Positions 21,801-27,416 of a stretch of DNA of 27,673 bases are shown in pieces. The notes under the pieces are model-generated. The model was not told the DNA's origin, did no database searches, and saw only the letters and a program-made list of their open reading frames with translations. The first letter of the stretch is position 1. Each line of letters opens with the position of its first letter. Source of the stretch: a virus; IMG/VR virus record IMGVR_UViG_3300017917_000559, positions 1 to 27,673 of that record, one strand, 5' to 3'. Position numbers and translations under genes: made by a program.

Positions 21801-22213
21801 TCTAACCAGTAAGTACCGTTGGCAGGAGCACCTGTTGGACGAACTAGTGTTGCTGTAAGTTCAGCAAGGTCAATGTCTACACGTTGTACATAGCAACGAT
21901 TACTGATACCCAAGGCACTGTAAGCTGCCAATAAGCCGTATTCGTTAAGCTCGTAACCGTTGATCGGTGTACCAGTTGTGGTTTGATAAAAGAACGGTAC
22001 GCCGTAGGTAGCGGCCAAATCACGTTGACTTGTTATCAAATATACTTTGTTAGCGTTAGCTTGAAGTGTGCCGGCTGCTATACCAGTGCCTGTTCCTGAA
22101 ATCTTGTTAGACGCTGTGGCCAACAAAATATAAGGTACGCTATTGGTAGCGGCTGGAATATATTGACTTTGGTCAATGATCGAAACTTCTACGCCTGGGG
22201 ATACTAATGCCAT
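18899..22213 (-). CDS. 18: Contractile tail sheath protein (gp18)
   Basis: The product is 1104 residues; T4 gp18 is 659. The N-terminus (MALVSPGVEVSIIDQSQYIPA) and the C-terminal core (INVARLVAFLRNRLNEIAKQ, FEPNDQITRNSIQSAC, then DIAIEPVKAVEFIYIPVRI) are characteristic of sheath proteins. The extra length lies in the middle. Residues about 248-326 (NTIIINGTTIPAGWTTV ... LTALGIT) and 464-543 (ITGLGTGTPIATAGF end) look like two flagellin-hook-like insert domains, expected to project from the sheath surface. A late promoter CTAAATA lies 27 bases upstream and AAAGGA is the ribosome binding site. Confidence 0.95.
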   Translation of the reverse strand: MALVSPGVEVSIIDQSQYIPAATNSVPYILLATASNKISGTGTGIAAGTLQANANKVYLITSQRDLAATYGVPFFYQTTTGTPINGYELNEYGLLAAYSALGISNRCYVQRVDIDLAELTATLVRPTGAPANGTYWLDTASSLWGIFQWNQTTAAFTNSIPYVITNTDDLEPSSTVPLQSVASIGNYAVVATSIYNPIYYKRGGPTASQTTATALSDLYNTWVLVGSDEWKTSWATIQGTLAPSSLTNTNTIIINGTTIPAGWTTVTALAAAINTAAITGVYAANIGGKLSIYADSTATADGSTGGEGIVHIQNGTGTPLTALGITAGTYYAPEYFAGASYQAPRWRTTDTQPEPTGSVWIKTNSVNLGTNLSVKKYNSTLGTFVLQKCPVYTNDASADYALDPSGGGQFITAGSTYAQINPTPNDGSMPTTAGFEIYERYAAGETIITGSVAFTPTQTPFTPGNTFTLSASAAGSSTYSTPVTVTIGGSGTTSDFVSAVSAANVPYVFANINSAGNLVLTHTQGGSIITGLGTGTPIATAGFNTSVRGVRIGTDSATLVMSNWVSTPTFTYTAGKTAPDQDPANGRLWYYSAATNNADIMIQNEGAWMGYQMVTNDVRGENLTLTNATGPIFSTSAPMTQTDENQSPLQFGDLWINTSDLENYPVISRWTNVDGVAQWVQIDNTDQTTSNGIVFADARWAPNGTTNPITDPIPTITSLLVSDYLDLDAPDPALYPQGTLLFNTRRSGFNVKSFQADYFNSTDFPDQSLPQQTNAWVTASGNRNDGSPYMGRQAQRALIVKALKTGIDTSVQIREETAQFNLIACPQYPELAPNMVALNNERGDTAFVVVDTPLRLDPAEIVNWATNNNGVGLTSGDGLLVGDAYAGAFYPSCQTTDLSGNPVVQPPSHMMVRTIIRSDEVAYPWLAPAGTRRGVVDNAAQIGYINATTGEFTTLGVNQGLRDVLYTNRVNPITFVPGVGITNFGNKTTTSITSALDRINVARLVAFLRNRLNEIAKQYLFEPNDQITRNSIQSACTSLMIDLVAKRGIYDYLVVCDLSNNSPATIDRNELYVDIAIEPVKAVEFIYIPVRIQATGTIANAAVV

Positions 22214-22240
22214 GGTTAAATCCTTTTTATCTAGTGTTAA

Positions 22241-22247
22241 TATTTAG
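22241..22247 (-). promoter_or_regulatory. T4-type late promoter for gp18 (CTAAATA)
   Basis: CACTAAATATTAAC on the minus strand is placed so that the transcript starts about 20 bases before the gp18 ATG, with AAAGGA in the leader. Confidence 0.6.
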
Positions 22248-22251
22248 TGAA

Positions 22252-22292
22252 TTTGCCAAAAAGATGGCCTGATCATTGCCCTTTGGCAAAGG
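22252..22292. promoter_or_regulatory. Nested inverted repeats between divergent genes
   Basis: TTTGCCAAA (22252-22260) and TTTGGCAAA (22282-22290) are exact inverted copies 21 bases apart. Between them lie GGC/GCC and TGATCA in near-symmetric order. The right arm is also the centre of CCTTTGGCAAAGG (22280-22292). The element lies in the 97-base gap between gp18 and the plus-strand zinc/HNH-like gene, next to the gp18 late promoter. No T-run follows in either direction, so an operator or mRNA leader structure is more likely than a terminator. Confidence 0.45.
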
Positions 22293-22310
22293 TTTTAGGT
22301 AAGTATTTGC

Positions 22311-22658
22311 ATGGAAAGACCTGTATGCCCTGCCTGTAATCAGCGATTTAGAGCAGTCAACTATTACAAAGACGGATTTGTACACTATCGAGCCAAGTGT
22401 GAACACTGTATCAAAAAGGGCAGGAGGATCAAACCACCTGAACCAAAATGGAAACAGAGTGGCTATAAGAAAAAAACCACATGCGATCGATGTGGTTTTC
22501 GTAGTAAGTATGCGGCGCAGTTGTTAGTTTATCACGTGGATGGCAATCTCAACAACTCAGGCCTACGCAACTTAAAAACTATATGTCAAAACTGTGTTAT
22601 AGAAGTTGAACGTGCTGATCTTCCTTGGAGACTTGGAGACCTAGAAGAAGACCGTTGA
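22311..22658 (+). CDS. Zinc-binding HNH-like protein, 115 residues
   Basis: Paired cysteines CPAC (6-9), CEHC (30-33), CDRC (58-61) and CQNC (92-95) would bind two zinc ions. LLVYHVDGNLNNSGLRNLKTI (71-91) is an HNH-nuclease-like core with His75, Asp77 and Asn79. Similar small proteins recur beside terminase or sheath genes in cyanophage-type T4 relatives, so I read it as a conserved phage gene rather than a recent homing endonuclease. Whether it cuts DNA is uncertain. It is the only plus-strand gene inside the minus-strand block, and its last 62 bases overlap the end of the dNMP kinase gene. The ribosome binding site is weak (AGGT 11 bases upstream). Confidence 0.75.
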   Translation: MERPVCPACNQRFRAVNYYKDGFVHYRAKCEHCIKKGRRIKPPEPKWKQSGYKKKTTCDRCGFRSKYAAQLLVYHVDGNLNNSGLRNLKTICQNCVIEVERADLPWRLGDLEEDR

Positions 22659-23268
22659 CCTGCTGGTATAGCCCGTTAAATCCTTCTTCGTTGTTGTCAA
22701 TTACAGCATCAAATTCTGTGCCAATCCAAGCAGTTTCAGAAGCATGAATACTGAACTTTTCCAGGGCATTTTTACTCAAACGCCATTGATAGTCTTGCGG
22801 GCCTTTGTTAACATGCTCGGCCAATTTAAACCATTCAGGTTCAGGTCCGCGCACTACTCTAATAACTATGCCTCCAGCATCTTTAATTGCTTTGATTTCG
22901 TTGGGGAAACGGCAGTCACTAATAACAATATCGTCGCGGCTGTTGCGGATTTTGTTTTCTAAACTGGCAATCCAGATATCGTCATGGAAGCCTCTACGGC
23001 ACACTTCTGTACCCCAGTATTGTAGTACACCACGCGGTGTCACAGATTCACCTAAACGAGTGCTCCACCATGGATCTGGCTGTTCACGCCACTCGCGGCT
23101 TTGTTTGGTACGTCCTTCTAGGAGCTCGCGATCCCAGTTAAAAACACTAGCAACCGCATCCTTTAAACTGTTAGCAAATGATTCTCGTCGGAATTGGTGT
23201 ATGTTTACCAGGTAGTCAGCAACGGTATCTTTGCCAGCGCCAATCAATCCACAAATTCCTATGATCAT
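22597..23268 (-). CDS. 1: Deoxynucleoside monophosphate kinase (gp1-like)
   Basis: The product is 223 residues. The P-loop GLIGAGKDT (7-15) follows the first strand, then FANSLKDAVASVFNWDRELL (32-51), a lid/substrate region WREQPDPWWSTRLG, PRGVLQYWGTEVCRRGF and DDIVISDCRFPNEI (111-124). This fits T4 gp1, which phosphorylates dGMP, dTMP and hydroxymethyl-dCMP for phage DNA synthesis in the cytoplasm. Its ATG overlaps the DexA-like gene's stop (ATGA), and AAAGGA precedes it, so the two are translationally coupled. Its 3' end overlaps the convergent HNH-like gene. Confidence 0.88.
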   Translation of the reverse strand: MIIGICGLIGAGKDTVADYLVNIHQFRRESFANSLKDAVASVFNWDRELLEGRTKQSREWREQPDPWWSTRLGESVTPRGVLQYWGTEVCRRGFHDDIWIASLENKIRNSRDDIVISDCRFPNEIKAIKDAGGIVIRVVRGPEPEWFKLAEHVNKGPQDYQWRLSKNALEKFSIHASETAWIGTEFDAVIDNNEEGFNGLYQQVNGLLLGLQVSKEDQHVQLL

Positions 23269-23786
23269 CTAATTTCCTTTACGTTTAGGTGTTTTAAAGT
23301 TGCTTGAAGCATGTCAATCTGACGACGACAATCTTCAAGCGCATGGTGACTAGTTGGAGGCTTGGGTAGTTCAGGCCACAAACTATATACCGTACGGGCA
23401 TCACGTACATTGTAAAATTGCCAAGGTAACTGTTTGTTATAGCTCTTGTAGGCATGCTCCAGGATGTTCATGTCATAGGTTGGACCATTAGCCCAGATGA
23501 ACTTGTGTTGCCAGGCTAACTTGTAAAGACTATCCAAGGCTTGATCCAATGGCACACGACCTTCTTCCATGAAGGCTTCGGCCTGTGCTTCGGGCTGTGT
23601 GGCCCACCAGTCTATGGTGTCTTGTTGGATAGTACGGTTTTCTTGGCTTTCTAGTGTGATTCGAGCATAGTAGCATCGATCATAATAGCCTGTACCAAAC
23701 GGATCAAAACTCTGTGCCGCAATGGTTAAAATGGTCGCATCAGGACCTGTACCTAAACCTTCGATGTCTATCATTAATGAGCTCAT
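23265..23786 (-). CDS. dexA: DEDD-type 3'-5' exonuclease, DexA-like
   Basis: The product is 173 residues, shorter than T4 DexA (227). Exo I is MIDIEG (Asp7, Glu9), Exo II is ANGPTYDMNIL with Asp105, and Exo III is HHALEDC with His148 and Asp152, so it is a DEDDh enzyme. The small size also fits the Rv2179c-like exoribonuclease relatives of DexA. It would degrade single-stranded DNA or RNA ends, perhaps salvaging nucleotides for the adjacent dNMP kinase. A TGCTATAAT extended -10 sits 6 bases before the ATG and there is no Shine-Dalgarno sequence. ATGAGCTCAT, a 10-bp palindrome, covers the first codons. Confidence 0.8.
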   Translation of the reverse strand: MSSLMIDIEGLGTGPDATILTIAAQSFDPFGTGYYDRCYYARITLESQENRTIQQDTIDWWATQPEAQAEAFMEEGRVPLDQALDSLYKLAWQHKFIWANGPTYDMNILEHAYKSYNKQLPWQFYNVRDARTVYSLWPELPKPPTSHHALEDCRRQIDMLQATLKHLNVKEIR

Positions 23787-23792
23787 GCTAAG

Positions 23793-23801
23793 ATTATAGC
23801 A
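23793..23801 (-). promoter_or_regulatory. Extended -10 promoter giving leaderless dexA mRNA
   Basis: TGC-TATAAT on the minus strand is a perfect -10 box with an extended TGn element. The six bases CTTAGC separate it from the ATG at 23786, so the predicted first base of the message is the A of the start codon. No convincing -35 box is seen, which extended -10 promoters do not need. Confidence 0.6.
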
Positions 23802-23828
23802 TAAATCAAAAAGAAAAGCTAGAGTGTG

Positions 23829-24596
23829 TTAACCGATTACCCAGGTAATTGGCTGACTACCATCTACGTAATTCTTGAGATCTTCGATCAATTTATCCAT
23901 GGCAGCTTGTGCTTCTGCTTTCATAGCTGTACCATTTAGGGTACCGCCACCCTGTGGACCAGCGATACTGCCAAACTTCTCACGTGCTTCACCAATGATC
24001 ATTTTGCAGTTGGCCACCATGTAGTCACGGATCCACTGTTGTATCTGGAAATCACTTAACAGGTTAACTTCAGGTTTTAGGTTGTAGGTCCAAAGCAAGA
24101 CATTTTCGCCTGTGCCTTTTGGATCGCGGATCAACTGTAATTTTTTAGTTACAGGATTGAACGTGTAGTTCATGTAGGCACCAAACATACGACCAGCAAG
24201 TTCTACATACTGTGTGTAGAAATCGTATGTGGCCAAGCCGCCTGCTACGTTAAAGTTCATTAGGTACACGTTCATTGACGCTTGACTAAATGGATCAAAG
24301 TTTGAAGCAAATGGACCAGTTGAGTCGCCGAAGGTACGACGATAGATAGTACGAACTGAAATAATTTCTTGTGGTAAAGTATAGATGTTTACGTTGGTCA
24401 CCAACTCCATAAAGGTGTATGATTCTTCGTAGGCGTTCTGTGCTCGCTGACGATATACACCAATGGTTCGTTGATAAGCAGCTTCGTAGTGCTCAGGGTC
24501 TAGTTCAAGATCAATAATTTGTGCGCCCAGTTGTAGACGAACATATTCAATTAGATTTTGTTTTAGTGTTTCGAGTGTAGATTCTGCTTGTGCCAT
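23829..24596 (-). CDS. 13: Neck protein (gp13-like)
   Basis: The product is 255 residues (T4 gp13 is 309). It begins with LKQNLIEYVRLQLGAQIIDLELDPEHYEAAYQ split over residues 12-43, then YTLPQEIISVRTIYRRTFG (90-108) and FNPVTKKLQLIRDPKGTGEN, the recognised pattern of gp13 in aquatic T4-like phages. gp13 and gp14 form the collar that closes the filled head and accepts the tail. Here gp14 is encoded on the opposite strand 1.5 kb away, unlike T4. A late-promoter-like GTAAATA and a hairpin precede the ATG. Confidence 0.82.
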   Translation of the reverse strand: MAQAESTLETLKQNLIEYVRLQLGAQIIDLELDPEHYEAAYQRTIGVYRQRAQNAYEESYTFMELVTNVNIYTLPQEIISVRTIYRRTFGDSTGPFASNFDPFSQASMNVYLMNFNVAGGLATYDFYTQYVELAGRMFGAYMNYTFNPVTKKLQLIRDPKGTGENVLLWTYNLKPEVNLLSDFQIQQWIRDYMVANCKMIIGEAREKFGSIAGPQGGGTLNGTAMKAEAQAAMDKLIEDLKNYVDGSQPITWVIG

Positions 24597-24600
24597 AGTA

Positions 24601-24619
24601 AAGGGAACTCCGTTCCCTT
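24601..24619 (-). promoter_or_regulatory. Perfect 8-bp hairpin in the gp13 leader
   Basis: AAGGGAAC-GGA-GTTCCCTT on the minus strand begins just after the stop of the 381-residue gene and ends 4 bases before the gp13 ATG. The only SD-like sequences (AAGGG, GGAG) are inside it, so it probably limits initiation in read-through mRNA. There is no T-run, so it is not an obvious terminator. Confidence 0.55.
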
Positions 24620-24620
24620 G

Positions 24621-24627
24621 TATTTAC
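24621..24627 (-). promoter_or_regulatory. Candidate late promoter for gp13 (GTAAATA)
   Basis: GGTAAATAC includes the stop codon of the upstream gene. A transcript from here would start inside the hairpin at 24601-24619, so the stem could not form and the ribosome binding site would be free. Confidence 0.4.
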
Positions 24628-25769
24628 CAGGCTTTCAATATGATCAAGTTATCGTTGCCACGCCCATTATACTTGGTTTCTGTGGCTTTAATTGCTTCAA
24701 ATTCCTTACGGGCTTGCGGTTTACTTCCCATTACCAGTTTGATTTGTTCTGCTGGTTTACGCAGAGTTTTTTGTACTGTAGTTTGCGCATCAAAGCCCAC
24801 AATAGCACTGCCCTTTACAGTAAAGGTACCAATGTGACTGTCAGCCATGACATGGATTAACTTGCGCTTGGCTGTGTCATACAACCAGGCTTCGCTGGCA
24901 TTGACCAGCTTGGTAACCACTTCTGACTTGAGTCCAAGCTCTTCAAATTCTTTCATGAACTTGAATTTGCGTGTGAGTTTTTCTGGGCTGGCCGCTTTCT
25001 TGGCACGTGGCTTGCGTTCTACTTTTTTCAGTTGAACATAGCTGGCACAATCGTTAATAACAGTTTCGCAGAACTTAACACACTGTTTTAGTTGATTCTT
25101 GGTAAGGTGGCTGTAGCCTTCGACCAGGTCAGCATCTTCGCCTTCTAATACTTCGTTGAATTCGGCCATACGTAATTCCCATACCGCTGTGACCTGACCA
25201 ACCATGTTGGGACTGATATTCAAACTACGCATTAGGCTAATAGGTTTGAAGTCAGCTGACATCTTGGCTCCTTTGTCAATGAAGTCGTCAAACATGCCTT
25301 CTAGTTCGCCACAGCACTCGCTGATCTTTTCACGTAGATGATCTTGAATGGTCAACTTTTGTACTGCCGTGTCTGTATCTTTTTCTTCTTGGCTCTTGCG
25401 AATCTCTTGTTTTATCTTGAGCATTTGACTGATCTGTTCGTCAACAATACACTGCTCGTGCTCGGTTAGTTCTAGGCCAACCAAAGTCATACGACATGCC
25501 CAGGCCGGAGTTAATCTAATTTGACTGTCAGGAATGCCACGCATTAACTTGGCATCGGCTTTCCTGTGATTGTGTTCTAGGTAATGACAAAGGAACTCTT
25601 TGGCATCCTTTTTACCATAGTGATAGTTGTACCAGTTAAAGGCCTGGGCCAGCTTGCTCAAGCGATTTTCACTCGTGGGCTGAAAGTTCCACTCGGGCTC
25701 AAATCCCACGTATTTTGTTTCAGCACCCTTGGGGTTAAGACGTTTAATTTTGTTTTCTTTATTGCTCAT
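24624..25769 (-). CDS. Conserved phage protein of unknown function, 381 residues
   Basis: No named domain is recognised. Residues 1-60 are basic and aromatic (YVGFEPEWNFQPTSENRLSKL, AFNWYNYHYGKKDAKEFL), 95-160 are helical and charged, and 255-270 (KKVERKPRAKKAASPEKLTRK) are strongly basic and may contact nucleic acid. The C-terminal third (EAWLYDTAKRKLIHVMADSH, GTFTVKGSAIVGFD) is beta-rich, followed by KTLRKPAEQIKLVMGSKP. Similar proteins occur in aquatic T4-like phages near replication or neck genes. It has its own TTGACA/TAAAAT promoter, no Shine-Dalgarno sequence, and follows the 83-residue gene by 33 bases, so an early or middle function is likely. Confidence 0.72.
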   Translation of the reverse strand: MSNKENKIKRLNPKGAETKYVGFEPEWNFQPTSENRLSKLAQAFNWYNYHYGKKDAKEFLCHYLEHNHRKADAKLMRGIPDSQIRLTPAWACRMTLVGLELTEHEQCIVDEQISQMLKIKQEIRKSQEEKDTDTAVQKLTIQDHLREKISECCGELEGMFDDFIDKGAKMSADFKPISLMRSLNISPNMVGQVTAVWELRMAEFNEVLEGEDADLVEGYSHLTKNQLKQCVKFCETVINDCASYVQLKKVERKPRAKKAASPEKLTRKFKFMKEFEELGLKSEVVTKLVNASEAWLYDTAKRKLIHVMADSHIGTFTVKGSAIVGFDAQTTVQKTLRKPAEQIKLVMGSKPQARKEFEAIKATETKYNGRGNDNLIILKAW

Positions 25770-25778
25770 AGTCTTTGT

Positions 25779-25806
25779 ATTTTACGTGATGTTTTAAATT
25801 TGTCAA
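25779..25806 (-). promoter_or_regulatory. sigma70-type promoter for the 381-residue gene
   Basis: TTGACA (25801-25806, 6/6), a 16-base spacer and TAAAAT (25779-25784, 5/6) on the minus strand. Nine bases separate the -10 box from the ATG, predicting a leader of about 3 bases. The -35 box contains the stop codon of the upstream gene. Confidence 0.65.
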
Positions 25807-26054
25807 CCGATTAATGCTGCAAAGGTAATATGTTTTTCCAAATTGTCTATTAGATCTTGAGCTTGTTGGCGGAGTTCACGATAGCGTATGGTTTCTTTGT
25901 GAGTTCTTCGACATTCTACAAGCTCTTGATCTACTTCAGTCATTTTACGGTCTATACCACGCACCATCTTGATCAGATCACGTTTAGCCACCTTGCTTGT
26001 TAGGGCATTTATTTGCGGTATAGCGCGATCTATGCGTTCGTACAATTCATCCAT
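25803..26054 (-). CDS. Small helical protein of unknown function, 83 residues
   Basis: The frame can be extended to a TTG at 26090, but that TTG is the first codon-sized piece of a -35 box, so ATG 26054 is the likely start. The product (MDELYERIDRAIPQINALTS ... QQAQDLIDNLEKHITFAALIG) is almost entirely helical, with heptad-like spacing suggesting a coiled coil. A near-consensus promoter lies 7 bases before the ATG and there is no Shine-Dalgarno sequence. It heads a minus-strand early-type unit facing away from gp14. Function unknown. Confidence 0.65.
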   Translation of the reverse strand: MDELYERIDRAIPQINALTSKVAKRDLIKMVRGIDRKMTEVDQELVECRRTHKETIRYRELRQQAQDLIDNLEKHITFAALIG

Positions 26055-26061
26055 AACAGTA

Positions 26062-26090
26062 ATTATAGCTGGTTTAGAGTTTCTGGTCAA
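26062..26090 (-). promoter_or_regulatory. Near-consensus sigma70 promoter, leaderless spacing
   Basis: TTGACC (26085-26090, 5/6), a 17-base spacer and TATAAT (26062-26067, 6/6) on the minus strand, then TACTGTT and ATG. The predicted start is at 26054-26055, on or one base before the ATG. Confidence 0.75.
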
Positions 26091-26098
26091 CTACGCCC

Positions 26099-26105
26099 AT
26101 AAATA
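26099..26105 (+). promoter_or_regulatory. T4-type late promoter for gp14, leaderless spacing
   Basis: CCATAAATACATATT on the plus strand ends at the gp14 ATG; ATAAATA is 6 bases before it. There is no ribosome binding site. It lies back-to-back with the minus-strand early-type promoter in a 57-base divergent gap. Confidence 0.55.
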
Positions 26106-26111
26106 CATATT

Positions 26112-27416
26112 ATGCCACGCTTATCGCTTTATCGCCCAAATAGAACCAGTGATTATCAGTTCTTAGATCGCACTATATCTGAGATGTACACTGTCGGCGG
26201 ACTTGACATTTATGTACACAAATACCTAGGTCCGCAAACCGGTGATCCCGGCAACAACGATGCTACCATACCGGTGTATGATCAGCAAAATCCTCTATTC
26301 ATTGAAGACCTGTTGCTAGGGGAAAACCGTGATCGTGCCTATGATCCTGATGTGTTTATCATGCGTGGTGTGTACCGCGTACAAGACATTGACTTTGATT
26401 TAACGCAGTTTGGCCTATTTTTAAACAACGATACTTTGTTTATTACTTTCCACTACAATGACATGATTGACACATTTGGTCGTAAGTTGATGTCAGGAGA
26501 TGTGTTAGAGTTTCCAAACTTAAAAGATTACAATCCTTTAGATACTACATTGTCTAAAGCTCTGCCACGTTACTATGTAATTCAGGATGCTTCGTTTGCC
26601 AGCGAAGGCTTTAGTGTCACATGGTTGCCACACCTTTGGCGTGTCAAGGCAACACCGTTGGTCAATGCTCAAGAATTCAAACAGATCATGGACCAACCGT
26701 TCATGCCGCCCAACATTTGGGATCCAGGCAATTTCTATCCATCAGCTGAAATAGTACAAGATGGCAACACATTCTATCAGGCCAGCAAGCCAGTGCCGCC
26801 TGGTACACCTATTACCGATACCGACTACTGGACTCCGATTGAGAATCCTACCACAGTTGGCGACAAAGATTCAACTCGTCCAAAAGACTTGGAAATCAAC
26901 GATGCTCTGCTTACGCAGGCCTTTGCTGATGTTCCACTGAGTGGCTACGATACTGTCAAGTTTTACATCCTGCCGACATTCACAAACAATCAACCAGCCG
27001 GCTACAATGGCAGTGGACTAACTGCTGACATGACTGCACCCACTGTGGACGGAACACAAACCGGCGAGGGCATTACTCCTAGAGCCGACGGTTATACGTT
27101 AGGTTACTTGACTGGTGATGGCATAGCACCAAACGGCTTGCCAGTTACACCAGGAGTGAACTTCCCTCCTAACCCAGTGTTAGGCGATTACTGTTTGCGT
27201 TTAGACTATTATCCAAATCGTTTGTTCCGCTATGACGGCCGCAGATGGGTTAAAGTCGAAGATGCTGTTAGAACAGATATGACTCCCGGTCCCGATAACA
27301 AAACACTACGTAGCAGTTTTGTTAACAACAGCACTAGCTTTGTTGATGGGCAAGGTAACACACAAGAAACACTACAAAGTTTAAGCAAAGCATTTAAACC
27401 AGGGGCAGATAATTAA
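26112..27416 (+). CDS. 14: Neck protein (gp14-like) with C-terminal insert modules
   Basis: The product is 434 residues; T4 gp14 is 256. The N-terminal part carries MYTVGGLDIYVHKYLGPQ (25-42), PLFIEDLLLGENRDRAYDPD (62-81), a YRVQDIDFDLTQFGLFLNND stretch and GDVLEFPNLKDYNPL, the gp14 pattern of cyanophage-type T4 relatives. Residues about 202-238 (WDPGNFYPSAEIVQDGNTFY, then PGTPITDTDYWTPI) look like a small carbohydrate-binding type 5/12 module. The C-terminus has GDYCLRLDYYPNRLFRYDGR and RWVKVEDAVR. With gp13 it completes the head for tail joining. The stop overlaps the gp15 start (TAATG). Confidence 0.8.
   Translation: MPRLSLYRPNRTSDYQFLDRTISEMYTVGGLDIYVHKYLGPQTGDPGNNDATIPVYDQQNPLFIEDLLLGENRDRAYDPDVFIMRGVYRVQDIDFDLTQFGLFLNNDTLFITFHYNDMIDTFGRKLMSGDVLEFPNLKDYNPLDTTLSKALPRYYVIQDASFASEGFSVTWLPHLWRVKATPLVNAQEFKQIMDQPFMPPNIWDPGNFYPSAEIVQDGNTFYQASKPVPPGTPITDTDYWTPIENPTTVGDKDSTRPKDLEINDALLTQAFADVPLSGYDTVKFYILPTFTNNQPAGYNGSGLTADMTAPTVDGTQTGEGITPRADGYTLGYLTGDGIAPNGLPVTPGVNFPPNPVLGDYCLRLDYYPNRLFRYDGRRWVKVEDAVRTDMTPGPDNKTLRSSFVNNSTSFVDGQGNTQETLQSLSKAFKPGADN

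Noticed and set aside
22311-22658. HNH-like gene as a recent mobile homing endonuclease
   Set aside because: Its lone plus-strand position suggested mobility, but the sequence matches a small zinc protein that recurs near terminase or sheath genes of T4-like aquatic phages, and no intron or disrupted gene is seen.
22805-23215. 136-codon plus-strand frame within the dNMP kinase gene
   Set aside because: Antisense to a kinase with intact motifs; no start signals or recognisable domains.
26055-26090. Upstream TTG start adding 12 residues to the 83-residue protein
   Set aside because: The TTG forms part of a TTGACC -35 box with a perfect TATAAT 17 bases later, so this stretch is promoter rather than coding.
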